64,000 nt of DNA from Streptomonospora mangrovi (GCF_027604915.1 NZ_JAJAQC010000007.1:156667-220666), one strand, 5' to 3'; shown: positions 51,001 to 59,027, counted from the stretch's first letter. The notes: generated by a model from the letters alone, not told the origin. Numbers and translations are program-made.

Positions 51001-52140
51001 GCCGGGCTGGTCCTGGCGTCGGCCCGCGCCGCGCGCGGCCGGACGGCCGACGCCGAGCGGCGCCAGCGCACGGCCCTGGAGCGGGCCCGCGACCGCGCCG
51101 ACGGCGCCGGGGGCGCGGCGGCCCTGGAGGAGTGGGCCGCGCTGCGGCTCTCGCGGGGCGCCGAGGGTCGCCGTCCGCAGGAGGCGGTGGCGGCCCTGGC
51201 CGCCGCGTCGGCGCTGCGCGCCGACCTCGGGTGCGCGGCGCCGCACGCCCTCGCCGCACGCGTGCGCGAGGCGATGGCGACCGCGCGCGCGGCGGCCGAC
51301 CCGGCGGCGGTCACCGCCGCCTGGGAGCAAGGAGCGCGAGCCGACCTCGGCACGGCGGTGGCGGCGGCCCTCGCCACCGCCCCGGACGGCCCCACCCCGA
51401 TGCCCGCTGAGGGCACCGCCGGTGAGCACCCGCACGCGGTGGCCGCCAACGCACCCGTTCCGGCCCCGCCGGCGCGAACGGCGATGGTCGCCGGGCGTCC
51501 GGATGCGGGCGCGTACACGGGGTTCGCGGGGACGGGATTCGCGGAACCCGGGTTCCCAGGGTCGGGGCTGGCGGGAACGGGGTTCGCGGGGCAGGTGGAG
51601 GCCGCGTTCACCGGCATCCCGGCGGGCGCTCCGGTGCGCACCGGCACCCACCGGCCTTCGCCCCTCGGCGACGGCCGCCGCGCCACCGCCCCGACCGAGC
51701 GCGAGAGGCCCCCGGCCCCGCTGAACGCGGAGGCGGCGACGACCGGCACCGGCAACAACGGGTCGGACACCGCCGCGTCGACGGGCACGACCGCCCGCCC
51801 GGACACGCCGCCCGCCCGCGCACCGCGGACACCGGCCCCGCAGCCCGCGCCGCCGGGCGCGGCCGACAACGGCGCGCGGCCCCGCCCCGAGGACACGGGG
51901 CGTCCCGGTGGGACGACGGCTCCCCTGCCGCCGGACTCGCCGCTGACCCCGCGCGAGACCCAGGTGGCCCGCCTGGTCGCGGAGGGCATGACCAACCGCG
52001 AGATCGCCCGCGCGCTGGGCATCGCGGAGTGGACCGCGATCAACCACCTGCGCAAGATCATGCGCAAGCTGGACTGCTCCTCCCGCGTCCAGGTGGCCCG
52101 CTGGGTCACCCGTGAGTCGGCGCGGACCGCCGGCCGCTGA
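48088..52140 (+). CDS. Large LuxR-family regulator with NTPase domain and long disordered inserts
   Basis: The 1350-residue protein has an NTPase domain (Walker A GPVGVGKSALA at 81-91, FLLAVDGGPGLG as Walker B region, ERTDGLPLAIELAAGQLKLH as sensor), a helical TPR-like part and a C-terminal LuxR HTH (LTPRETQVARLVAEGMTNREIARALGIAEWT, about 1288-1320). Two low-complexity inserts, about 300 residues (roughly 610-915, Gly/Ala/Arg/Thr) and about 160 residues before the HTH, interrupt the helical part. The second contains FAGTGFAEPGF-type repeats. GTG 48088 follows AAGGACG; ATG 48109 is an alternative. It is divergent from the oxidoreductase gene and is probably a pathway-specific activator. Confidence 0.84.
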   Translation: MHPIPTVMAQARRHTADDTSSPSSPSAPGSPSAPRTVSAPGTPSTPWTHFSTPLIGRDAELDALQRRLADPAVRVLTLTGPVGVGKSALAAAVFRTVAHRFTAGAAAIDVESARTAPEVADRLLRALPPASAPGAPRPAARFLLAVDGGPGLGALLGGPLARALAERPEVTVLVAAREALGVYGEEVFRLHALPVPAPGGGAAGGASAGAAGSAAGGAAGGTAGRATGSTAAGGFGGAARPEALLAVPSVRLFVRRARAARPGFRLTPANAEAVARLCERTDGLPLAIELAAGQLKLHTPQDVLAVLDSDLGVLAADGACTLSRHADMRAAIDSCVERLCEGDLDLLGRVAAYHDGVDLAAAAALAGDDLARARARVARLIDAGLISAEEADAGGAAHGPAREAAAVAGVRPPGEGGLVFRVGGLTKRYVLDRLRGGGRLEEALRAHAGHLLDLVAAGPGAPPRGVPGRWRVDAESAQYFLLDSGDVAGAVRLACALAPTWPVDGGLRRTATFLEEALRDPALGTEAAIDAGSALGELLTWQGEHERAGAALDAALAAARLLDEPLRAAIAERRLGALAAHRGDHAAALPLLRAALDTIDTLRAHHRAVLVGDGVGGVGFGGSPADGFTGGRAVLGGGPDIGGERPGRRSGHPTTATGKKLGATGADELLGTRTATGIGDAAARLPGRRSHRTSAALGREPGATADGFPGGQLPTPRNRTATSPLGRSLGHQDGDAPGELLDARTTIGNGGFGAGLPPHRGGRVTAMAADGPGDGAGAARGATARWAALPSAAAGARAGRRAHGRAAHRRAGGALTGGLAAVADIGGADGTPHWHRAPRGGHAGAGLAGRLSAGSPPAGRVGAHTGRFGGAAGAGGTGRGRAEGVFGFPQPTDGRHGADPLPGAARATGTGADARAIHERAGALLTGERAHCLRHLAEALLATGQPAEAESAAVDAVCAYESIGDAHGALLAGLVLASARAARGRTADAERRQRTALERARDRADGAGGAAALEEWAALRLSRGAEGRRPQEAVAALAAASALRADLGCAAPHALAARVREAMATARAAADPAAVTAAWEQGARADLGTAVAAALATAPDGPTPMPAEGTAGEHPHAVAANAPVPAPPARTAMVAGRPDAGAYTGFAGTGFAEPGFPGSGLAGTGFAGQVEAAFTGIPAGAPVRTGTHRPSPLGDGRRATAPTERERPPAPLNAEAATTGTGNNGSDTAASTGTTARPDTPPARAPRTPAPQPAPPGAADNGARPRPEDTGRPGGTTAPLPPDSPLTPRETQVARLVAEGMTNREIARALGIAEWTAINHLRKIMRKLDCSSRVQVARWVTRESARTAGR

Positions 52141-52953
52141 CCCCCAACCGCCAGACCAGCAGCCCGGGTCGGCCGGAAGCCCCGACCAGGGGCCGCCCCC
52201 GGCCCGGGCTGTTCCACCCCCGCCGCCACCACCACAAGCCCGCGCCCCGGAGCCCACCCGCCGACCAGGGGGTGGACGCGGCGGCGACACCCTTCGCCCA
52301 AGGGTTACCAAGGGTTCCTTCCTGAGCGACGAGGTGCGGCGGATCGCCCAACGCGTCGACTCGCCACCGGCCACGGCGCGCCGGTCCGGCACCGAAGGCC
52401 GCGCGGGCGGCTTCGGGTTCCCGGACCGACGCGCCTTCGCGCGGTCCCGTCGCCGAGCCCCCTCTCACCGCGCTCCGTCGCCCCGGTGAACGGCAGCGGA
52501 CGGCTTCGCCGGTCACCGGACCCGTGACCGGCGGCGGTGGAGAGAAGCTGGAGGGCCGGGCCGGTGATACCGCTCGCCGGAGTCCAGGCCGTCGGGCAGC
52601 CGCGCGCCACCAACTCCGCCCGGCCCTCACCTGCCTGTCCGGACAGCCGGACAAGTCACCAGCCCGCCGTGGAACCTCACCCACGCAAGCGGCCCTGCCG
52701 TGCCGGCCAGCACCCCCATGCAGCGGCGAACACCGGCGACCAGCGGCGTCTGACCTCCGCCCCAGCGGCGCGCCAACGCGCCCCCCGCCGGGCAGTGGCG
52801 GACGCTGCGGCAACTCCCCTCACCGAGGGATTGGCAGGTCTCTCATCGAGCGGCACCGCACCGGGTGCGGGCCGTGGCCGCCGCTCGACCGCTCGCCGGT
52901 GGGGGCGGGCGGGCGAGCGGGAGCCCATGGCGTCTTCCGCCCTGCCCGGGCGC
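52141..52953. other. Gap between LuxR and esterase genes without a convincing gene
   Basis: This 813-bp convergent gap is GC-rich and has only low-complexity frames without ribosome binding sites. It holds a 9-bp inverted repeat around 7 bp (GCCGGTCAC at 52508-52516, GTGACCGGC at 52524-52532), a direct repeat CCAAGGGTT (52298, 52308) and the palindrome CTGTCCGGACAG (52635-52646). It may be a decayed gene or a terminator region. Confidence 0.45.
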
Positions 52954-54117
52954 CTACACGGCTTCGGCTGCGGCGGTGCCGTCGGCGATGTGGAGGACGG
53001 CGTCCGCGGCATCCACGGTCGGCTGCTCCAGGGGGAAGTAGCCCTGCTCAGGGGTGTGGTCGGTGCGCGTCCGGGCCGGGCGGACGGTGTCGGCCGGGAC
53101 CAGGTCCCAGGCGGCCACGCGGGTCTGGAGGCCGCCCTCGTAGGTGTCGGCCGCCGGTTCCTTCAGGCCCTTGGCCGCGCTGCGCCCCAGGCTGCCCGCG
53201 ATGAAGGTGTAGCGCCCCTCCTCCGCCAGGCGTTCGGCGACGGCGCCCGCGGAGAACCAGGTGAAGTCCACCTCCTCCGTCCGCCACCTGCTCGCGTTGC
53301 GCTGGAGGTGTGTGTTGTGCGCGAACACCAGCGTGGGCCCGCGCCCGGCCTCCACCGCGCGGATGTCGGCGAGGTTGTCGGCCATGAGCACGTCGCGGGT
53401 GACGAGCATGCGGGTGTAGCGCGCCTGCGGGTCGATGCGCTCGGCGCACCGCTCGTGGTAGCGCAGCAGGCCGATACCGGCGGTCAGGTGGGTCCGGGCG
53501 CGCTGCCAGGCGGCGCGCGAGGTCGCCGGGATCAGTTCGGGCGCCCGCGCGTGGAGCGTGGTCAGCAGGTCGTCGGCGATCACCCGCAGCCGCGCGGCCT
53601 CGGCAGTGGCGCCCATCGACTCCTCCGGGTCCATGACCGCCTCCACCCGGCTCCACCGCTCGTCGGCGCCTGCGGCGCCCGCGATGTCGGTGTCCAGCCC
53701 CAGGTAGTCCCGCGCGAACTCCAGGTACGTGCGCGGGCTGGGGGCGCTCATCATCTCCGTCGAGATGTCGAACCCGTGGAAGGCCAGCCGCTCCTCGGGC
53801 GGACGGCCCGCGTTGTACTCGCGCATCCATGCGACCAGCGGCCCGTTGCCCTCCGGACCGCCCAGGCCCCCGACTCCGTGCGAGAACCCTTCGTTGAGCA
53901 CCGATTCGAGGGTGCCCGCCCCGCCTTGGACGTAGTCGTCCACGGCGAGGGCCGCGACGCGGTCGGTCTCCAGGGCGATCGACCGGAAGCCCTTCTCGGC
54001 GAGTCGGGCGAACAGGTGATTGCGGACCAGCGCGAAGGCCGGTTCGCCGTGGGTGGGTTCGCCGAGCCCCAGCAACTCGCAGGAGCCGGGGACGACGTGG
54101 TGAATGTCCTGAGTCAT
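52954..54117 (-). CDS. Erythromycin-esterase-superfamily hydrolase
   Basis: The 387-residue protein has the superfamily core: LGLGEPTHGEPAFALVRNHLF (His), GFRSIALETDRVAALAVDDYV (Glu), LAFHGFDIS and LVFAHNTHLQRN (His). EreA/EreB open macrolide lactones; other members act on different substrates, so drug specificity is not proven. ATG 54117 follows GAGGGG. It is divergent from a TioE-type MerR gene and lies within the putative biosynthetic region, so self-protection or a tailoring role is possible. Confidence 0.83.
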   Translation of the reverse strand: MTQDIHHVVPGSCELLGLGEPTHGEPAFALVRNHLFARLAEKGFRSIALETDRVAALAVDDYVQGGAGTLESVLNEGFSHGVGGLGGPEGNGPLVAWMREYNAGRPPEERLAFHGFDISTEMMSAPSPRTYLEFARDYLGLDTDIAGAAGADERWSRVEAVMDPEESMGATAEAARLRVIADDLLTTLHARAPELIPATSRAAWQRARTHLTAGIGLLRYHERCAERIDPQARYTRMLVTRDVLMADNLADIRAVEAGRGPTLVFAHNTHLQRNASRWRTEEVDFTWFSAGAVAERLAEEGRYTFIAGSLGRSAAKGLKEPAADTYEGGLQTRVAAWDLVPADTVRPARTRTDHTPEQGYFPLEQPTVDAADAVLHIADGTAAAEAV

Positions 54118-54183
54118 ACCCCTCAAGCGTAACGTTGAAAGGACCGTTGGGACTTTCGGCGGTCTGGCCGCCTGCCGATGCGG

Positions 54184-54189
54184 TAAAGT
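54184..54189 (+). promoter_or_regulatory. Candidate -10 element for the TioE-type gene
   Basis: TAAAGT ends nine bases before the GTG start at 54199 and no ribosome binding site is visible, which suggests a leaderless mRNA. No convincing -35 element was found. Confidence 0.35.
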
Positions 54190-54198
54190 CTCAAACCG

Positions 54199-54999
54199 GT
54201 GACAACCATGCGACCCTCCGACCTCGCCCGCGAGCACGGCATCTCGACCCAGGCGGTCCGCAACTACGAGCGGGACGGCTTCCTCCCGCCCGCCGAGCGC
54301 ACGCCCGCCGGTTACCGGGTCTACACCGAGGTCCACGCGGCGGCGCTGCGCGCCTTCCTCGCCCTGGTCCCGGCCTACGGCCACGCGGCCGCCGGGCGGA
54401 TCATGAACGCGGTCCACGGCGGTCGGCTCGACGACGCCCTGGCGCTCATCGACGACGGCCACGCCCAACTCCTCCGCGACCGGGCCACCCTCGACGGCGT
54501 ACGGGAGGCCGTGGAGCACCTGCGGGCCGGGACCGACGTCGAGGCCGGAGCCGGGGCCGGATCGCGGGCCGACGCAGGGGCGGGGGCCGACGCCGGGGCT
54601 GGGGCGGCGGCCGACGCCGGGGCGGGAGCCGGAGCCAGGGCCGCCTGGTCGGAAGCCCGCACCGTCGGCGAACTGGCCCGCCGTCTGCGGATCACTCCGG
54701 CGACCCTGCGCAACTGGGAGGAGGCGGGCATCGTGGTCCCCGCGCGCGACCCGGCCACCGGGTACCGCCTCTACCGCGCGGACGACATCCGCGACGCCGA
54801 ACTCGCCCACCTCCTCCGGCGCGGCGGCTACCCGCTGGACCGCATCGCCGCCGTGGTCGGGCAGATCCGCACGGCCGGGGGCACGGAAGCGCTCGCCGAC
54901 GCCCTGTCGGACTGGCAGCGCCGACTCACCGCACGGGGAGTCGCGATGCTCGACGCCGCCGCGCTCCTCAGCCGCTACCTGCGCATGCACTCCCCTTAG
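54199..54999 (+). CDS. TioE-type regulator with two MerR helix-turn-helix domains
   Basis: The 266-residue protein has two MerR-like winged helices: RPSDLAREHGISTQAVRNYE with GYRVYTEV (about 5-45) and RTVGELARRLRITPATLRNWE with GYRLYRADDI (about 153-200). They are joined by an Ala/Gly/Asp repeat linker (about 115-150, AGAGADAGAG type). This double-MerR layout is known from TioE-like regulators in antibiotic clusters. The start is GTG 54199 or ATG 54208. It is divergent from the esterase gene and probably controls it. Confidence 0.82.
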   Translation: MTTMRPSDLAREHGISTQAVRNYERDGFLPPAERTPAGYRVYTEVHAAALRAFLALVPAYGHAAAGRIMNAVHGGRLDDALALIDDGHAQLLRDRATLDGVREAVEHLRAGTDVEAGAGAGSRADAGAGADAGAGAAADAGAGAGARAAWSEARTVGELARRLRITPATLRNWEEAGIVVPARDPATGYRLYRADDIRDAELAHLLRRGGYPLDRIAAVVGQIRTAGGTEALADALSDWQRRLTARGVAMLDAAALLSRYLRMHSP

Positions 55000-55020
55000 C
55001 AGGTAGCAGGCCGGAACCTC

Positions 55021-55200
55021 GGCGAGGGCGACGACGGCAGCGGATGGTGGGTGCGCGGTCATCGGATCGCGGCGCGGGGGGCGGGGTAGGCGACGGCGGC
55101 GGACGGCTTGGGCTGGCATTCATCGGTCGCCATGGCGGGGCCGGGGCGGCGACGGCAGCGGGTGGCTTGGGTGTGCGGGGATCGAGTCGCGGGGCGGGGG
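55021..55200. repeat. Three 60-bp tandem repeats on the left side of copy B
   Basis: The three lines 55021-55080, 55081-55140 and 55141-55200 are imperfect copies of one 60-bp unit. They share ATCG-CGC and GGGGCGGGG ends and the CGACGGCAGCGG block. Confidence 0.7.
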
Positions 55201-55742
55201 GCGGGGTGGGCGACGGGTCGGGGGCGGCGCCTTCGCGGCTCCCTCTGCGGATAGGGGGTGGTTGGTGTTTCCCCTCCCATTCACAAATGGGGGCACAGCG
55301 GACACGGCGGCCTCGAAATCTCACCAGGTGAGACGAAAATGGCCCCTTTCGCGACGAGCCGCGTCTACCGTTCACTGTTTTGGCGCGTAGAGCACTTTCG
55401 CCCCCCACGGAAACGGGCATTGCGGGCATAAGGGTGCGCACGCGCCGTGAGCGTCTCACCATGTGGTCACTTGGTCGCCTGGGCGGCCCTTTGGACCTCG
55501 CTGCGGCTGCCCTAGCCGGGGACAAAAGGTGCAAAGCGCGAGGAAGCGCCGCCCCGTGGGGCGACGAGGTGCGGGTTCTGCTTCATTGCCCCGGTCGGAC
55601 CCGCTGCCGGACGGCGGCGAGGAGGGGCGGGGCCGGGTGCCCCCGCCGAGCGGGGGCACGGCTGCGGCGGACACCCCCGGCCCGCCTTCGCTGATCCCGT
55701 CTCGACCGCGACCGCAGACGGGCGACCCGGTGACCGCCACCT
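55201..55742 (-). repeat. Inverted long repeat, copy B
   Basis: This is the reverse-complement partner of 41815-42316. It has in addition a perfect palindrome TCTCACCAGGTGAGA (55319-55333) where copy A is degenerate. Copies A and B point at each other across about 13 kb. Confidence 0.8.
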
Positions 55743-55963
55743 CCGGCCCACGCCTAGCCTCGCCGCCCCCGTCGCCACCCCAGCCCACCGCGACCAGGCG
55801 CGCTCACCGCCGGACCCCCACCCCCACCCCGCCTCGGCGCCCCGTCACCACCCCGGCCAACCGCAAAGCGGGCCGGTGAACGCCACCCCGAACCCGCGCC
55901 TGCCCTCGCCGCCCCCGTCGCCACCCCGGCCAACCGCGATGACGGACGCTGACCACCGGACCC

Positions 55964-56074
55964 CTGCCATTCCCCCTTGCCATTCCCCCTTGCCATTCCC
56001 TCGCCATCCCTTGCCATCCCTTGCCATCTACCCTGACATGATCCTGCCATCCCACTGCCATCCCCTTGCCATGG
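55964..56074. repeat. TGCCAT microsatellite-like tract
   Basis: About nine irregular units of 8-14 bp centred on TTGCCATCCC or TTGCCATTCCCCC follow each other. They end at TTGCCATGG, just before the promoter stretch of the biosynthetic operon. Confidence 0.7.
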
Positions 56075-56099
56075 CAACCCGCCTCCCACCCCTCCCCCA

Positions 56100-56258
56100 C
56101 GGCAATTACCTGCCGTTCTCCCGTCCCCCGATTGCGCAACATATTGCCATTGGCATTGCCATTCTTTCCGCGCCCGCAGATTCCTATTCTCCGTTCAGTA
56201 CCGCGAAACAGAACAGAAATGAAATCGATTTCGGCGGAATACACCAGCGGAGGCAGGA
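56100..56258 (+). promoter_or_regulatory. AT-richer leader of the biosynthetic operon
   Basis: GC content drops clearly here. It holds TTGCGCAA (56132-56139), GCCATTGGC (56146-56154) and a GAAATCGATTTC palindrome near 56220. GGAGG at 56249 precedes the ATG at 56259. Confidence 0.45.
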
Positions 56259-57617
56259 ATGGACACTGGAACAGCGCACCGGCCGCGCACGCGTGTCGGG
56301 TCAGGGCACCCCGGCCACCCCGCCCACGCCACGCATCACTCCCACGCCACCCACGCCACCCACGCCACTCACCCCGCTCACACCACCCATCCCGCCCACC
56401 CCCACCACCCCGACCCCCGGGTGCGACCCCTGCGCGAGCATCGCGGCCGCCCCGGGCGGCCCGTCCGGACCCGGCCGGCTCCGCTCACCGCCTCGCCGAT
56501 CTTCCGGGAGCTGAGCCAGGACCTGTTCGCCTCCCTCCCCCGCAGCGACCAGCGGGGCAAGGGCGTCGCCTACCTGCGCGGCCTGCTCGCCACGCCCGGC
56601 CGCAAGTCCGTCCGCAACATGGCCGCCGGCCTCGGCGGCGCCGAGAGCTGCTCGGCCACCGGCCAGAGCCTGCACCACTTCATCTGCAACTCCACCTGGG
56701 ACTGGCTGCCCGTCCGCCAAACGCTGGCCCAGCGGCTGGCCGCCTGGCTGCCGCCGCACGCCTGGGTGGTGCGCCCGCTGATCATCCCCAAGACGGGCCA
56801 GCACTCCGCCGGGGTCGGCCGGTTCTTCTCCGACGGCGGCCGGGTCGTCAGCGCGCAGCGCGCCGTGGGCGTCTGGTTCGTCACCGACCGCACGGCCGTG
56901 CCCGTCCACTGGCAGCTCGACATGCCCGAGCCGGGCGCCGACACCGACACCGAGGCCGGCACCGCCCCCGGCGCCGGCGGCCACGCCGACCTCGCCGCCG
57001 ACGCCTGCCTGGAGATGGCCGCCGAGTGGGGCCTGCCCCCCGCGCCGGTGCTGCTCGACCTCGACGGCGCCGACCCCGTGCCCGCCCTGCGCCGCCTGCG
57101 CGCCGCCGGGCTGACGCCCATCGCCCGGCTGCCCCGAGACCGCGAACTCGCCGTGGCCGACCCCGCGCTGACCGGCCACACCGGCACCGTGCTGACCGCC
57201 GAGCGGATCATGCGCGCCGCCCGCGCCCTGCGCCGCCCCCTGCCCGGCGCCCGCGCCGGCCGCCCGCCGCGCCCGGTGCTCGGCGTCTCGGTGGGGGTCA
57301 CCCTGCCCGGCCGGTCCGTCCACGGCGAGCCCGACCTGGCGGTCACCGGCACCGCGCCGGCCGGAGGCACCTGGCCCGAGGAGATCTGGCTGTCGGGCCG
57401 CACCGCCGACCGCTCCGCGCCGCCGCTGTGGGCGCTGCGCACCCTGGTGCGGCGGGTGGACGTCTCCTCGCACGCCATCGGCGACCGCGTCGGCCTGCGC
57501 GACTACGCCGGCCGCTCCTTCGCCGGGTGGCACCGCCACATCACCCTGGCCTCCGCCGCCCACGCCGTCGCCGCCTTCAGCACCGACCACCGCGTCACGC
57601 GCCGCCCCCTGGCCTGA
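56259..57617 (+). CDS. Apparently inactive IS701-type transposase homologue with His-rich N-terminus
   Basis: The 452-residue protein matches IS701/DDE_5 transposases: FRELSQDLFASLPRSDQRGKGVAYLRGLL, IPKTGQHSAGVGRFFSDGGRVVSAQRAVGVWF, VLLDLDGAD (second Asp) and FAGWHRHITLASAAH. The first catalytic site (DDTGFPK in true members) reads RPLIIPK (172-178), and the Glu-bearing helix before the GWHRH block seems shortened, so transposition is unlikely. Residues 17-50 hold 14 His in HAT/HPA repeats, and a Gly/Ala/Asp insert lies at 224-244. ATG 56259 follows GGAGG. It heads the operon ahead of DAHP synthase, so a regulatory or DNA-binding role is plausible. No inverted ends or target duplication were seen. 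Confidence 0.78.
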   Translation: MDTGTAHRPRTRVGSGHPGHPAHATHHSHATHATHATHPAHTTHPAHPHHPDPRVRPLREHRGRPGRPVRTRPAPLTASPIFRELSQDLFASLPRSDQRGKGVAYLRGLLATPGRKSVRNMAAGLGGAESCSATGQSLHHFICNSTWDWLPVRQTLAQRLAAWLPPHAWVVRPLIIPKTGQHSAGVGRFFSDGGRVVSAQRAVGVWFVTDRTAVPVHWQLDMPEPGADTDTEAGTAPGAGGHADLAADACLEMAAEWGLPPAPVLLDLDGADPVPALRRLRAAGLTPIARLPRDRELAVADPALTGHTGTVLTAERIMRAARALRRPLPGARAGRPPRPVLGVSVGVTLPGRSVHGEPDLAVTGTAPAGGTWPEEIWLSGRTADRSAPPLWALRTLVRRVDVSSHAIGDRVGLRDYAGRSFAGWHRHITLASAAHAVAAFSTDHRVTRRPLA

Positions 57618-57775
57618 AGGCGGTGCCCGTGCCCAGCGCCGCGCGCCGCCGCTTCCCGGCGCGCGGCACCAGGCCACCCGATGCGACCGCGCATCAGCGG
57701 GCGCGCGCGGCGCGTCCGGTCACCGGCGGCGCCGCGCCCGCGGCGCCCGGCAAGTGGAGGACAGTGGAGGACCCC

Positions 57776-58942
57776 GTGGACATCGACCTGCTCGCCGCCC
57801 GCTCGCACACCGCCCCCCAGCAGCCCGACTGGGCGTCCCACCCCCGGCTGCCCGAGGTGCGCGCCCGGCTGGCCGAACTGCCGCCGCTGGTGCGCCGGCG
57901 CGACACCGACCGGCTGCGCGGCCTGCTGGCGCGCGTGGCGGCCGGGGAGGCCCAGGCCGTGGTGGTCGGCGACTGCGCCGAGGACCCGGCCGAGAGCGGC
58001 GGCCCCGACGTGGCCGCCAAGTCCGGCCTCGCCGAGGCGATCGCCGGCACCCTGAAGATGATCACCCGCCGCCCGGTCGTGCGGGCCGCCCGCATCGCCG
58101 GCCAGTACGCCAAGCCGCGCTCGCGCCCGGTCGAGCGCGTGGGCGGGCGCGACCTGCCGGTCTACCGGGGCCACATGGTCAACGCCCCCGAGCCCGACCC
58201 GGGCTCGCGCACGCCCGACCCCGAGCGGATGCTGTCCGGATACGCCGCCGCGCACGCGGTGATGGGCCACCTGGGCTGGCTGAGCGGGCGCACCCGCGAG
58301 GGCTGCCCCTCGGTGTGGACCGCGCACGAGGCGCTGCTGCTGGACTACGAACTGGCGCTGACCCGCCGCTCGGCCGACGGCCGGCACCTGCTGGCCTCCA
58401 CCCACTGGCCCTGGCTGGGCGAGCGCACCCGCGCCGCCGACGGCCTGCACGCGCAACTGCTGGCCGGGGTGGTCAACCCCGTCTCCTGCAAGGTCGGCCC
58501 CACCATCACCCCCGAGGAGCTGCTGGCGCTGTGCGAGCGGCTCGACCCCGACCGCGAGCCGGGCCGGCTCACGCTGACCGTGCGCATGGGCGCCGGGCGC
58601 ACCGGCCGGCTGCCCGAGCTGGTCGAGGCGGTGCGCCGCGCCGGCCACCCCGTCATCTGGATGTCGGACCCCATGCACGGCAACACCGTCACCGCGCCCT
58701 CCGGCCTCAAGACCCGGTTCGTGGAGGCGATCGTGCAGGAGGTCCGGGAGTTCCAGGCGGCCGTGCGCGAGGCCGGCGGCGTGCCCGGCGGCCTGCACCT
58801 GGAGACCACGCCCGAGCCGGTGACCGAGTGCGTCCAGGACGTCTCGCGCGTGCACCAGGTGCCGGGCAAGTACACGTCCTTCTGCGACCCCCGGCTCAAC
58901 CCCGGCCAGGCCACCGCCGTGGTGGCCGCCTGGAACGGCTGA
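57776..58942 (+). CDS. Class II DAHP synthase (3-deoxy-7-phosphoheptulonate synthase)
   Basis: The 388-residue enzyme joins phosphoenolpyruvate and erythrose 4-phosphate, the first shikimate-pathway step. It has the class II signatures VVGDCAED, RIAGQYAKPRS, THWPWLGERTR, NPVSCKVGPT, WMSDPMHGNT, GGLHLETTPEPVTEC and SFCDPRLNPGQ. The length is somewhat shorter than in housekeeping AroG, as in PhzC-type enzymes of antibiotic clusters. GTG 57776 follows GGAGG. It probably boosts chorismate supply for the genes downstream. Confidence 0.9.
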   Translation: MDIDLLAARSHTAPQQPDWASHPRLPEVRARLAELPPLVRRRDTDRLRGLLARVAAGEAQAVVVGDCAEDPAESGGPDVAAKSGLAEAIAGTLKMITRRPVVRAARIAGQYAKPRSRPVERVGGRDLPVYRGHMVNAPEPDPGSRTPDPERMLSGYAAAHAVMGHLGWLSGRTREGCPSVWTAHEALLLDYELALTRRSADGRHLLASTHWPWLGERTRAADGLHAQLLAGVVNPVSCKVGPTITPEELLALCERLDPDREPGRLTLTVRMGAGRTGRLPELVEAVRRAGHPVIWMSDPMHGNTVTAPSGLKTRFVEAIVQEVREFQAAVREAGGVPGGLHLETTPEPVTECVQDVSRVHQVPGKYTSFCDPRLNPGQATAVVAAWNG

Positions 58943-59027
58943 GGCGGCGCCCCCGCGCGCCGCCGCCGGCCCCCACCGATCCCACCGACCCTCACCGTTC
59001 CCCCACCGACCGAGAGGACACGACGCC

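Larger units (their letters stand above)
55000..56258. other. Repeat-rich gap with inverted repeat copy B and the promoter of the biosynthetic operon
   Basis: This 1259-bp gap has, in order, three 60-bp tandem units, the inverted long repeat copy B, about 65-bp minisatellite units related to those left of copy A, a TGCCAT tandem tract and an AT-richer stretch (56100-56258) likely to hold the promoter of the next operon. I see no gene. Confidence 0.7.

Noticed and set aside
52141..52953. Small genes in the gap after the LuxR gene
   Set aside because: The frames are low-complexity Arg/Pro/Gly, lack ribosome binding sites and resemble no family.
55964..56074. CRISPR array
   Set aside because: Units are 8-14 bp, contiguous and irregular, with no spacers and no cas genes.
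56259..57617. Intact insertion sequence
   Set aside because: The first catalytic Asp pair is missing, and no terminal inverted repeats or target duplications were found around the gene.
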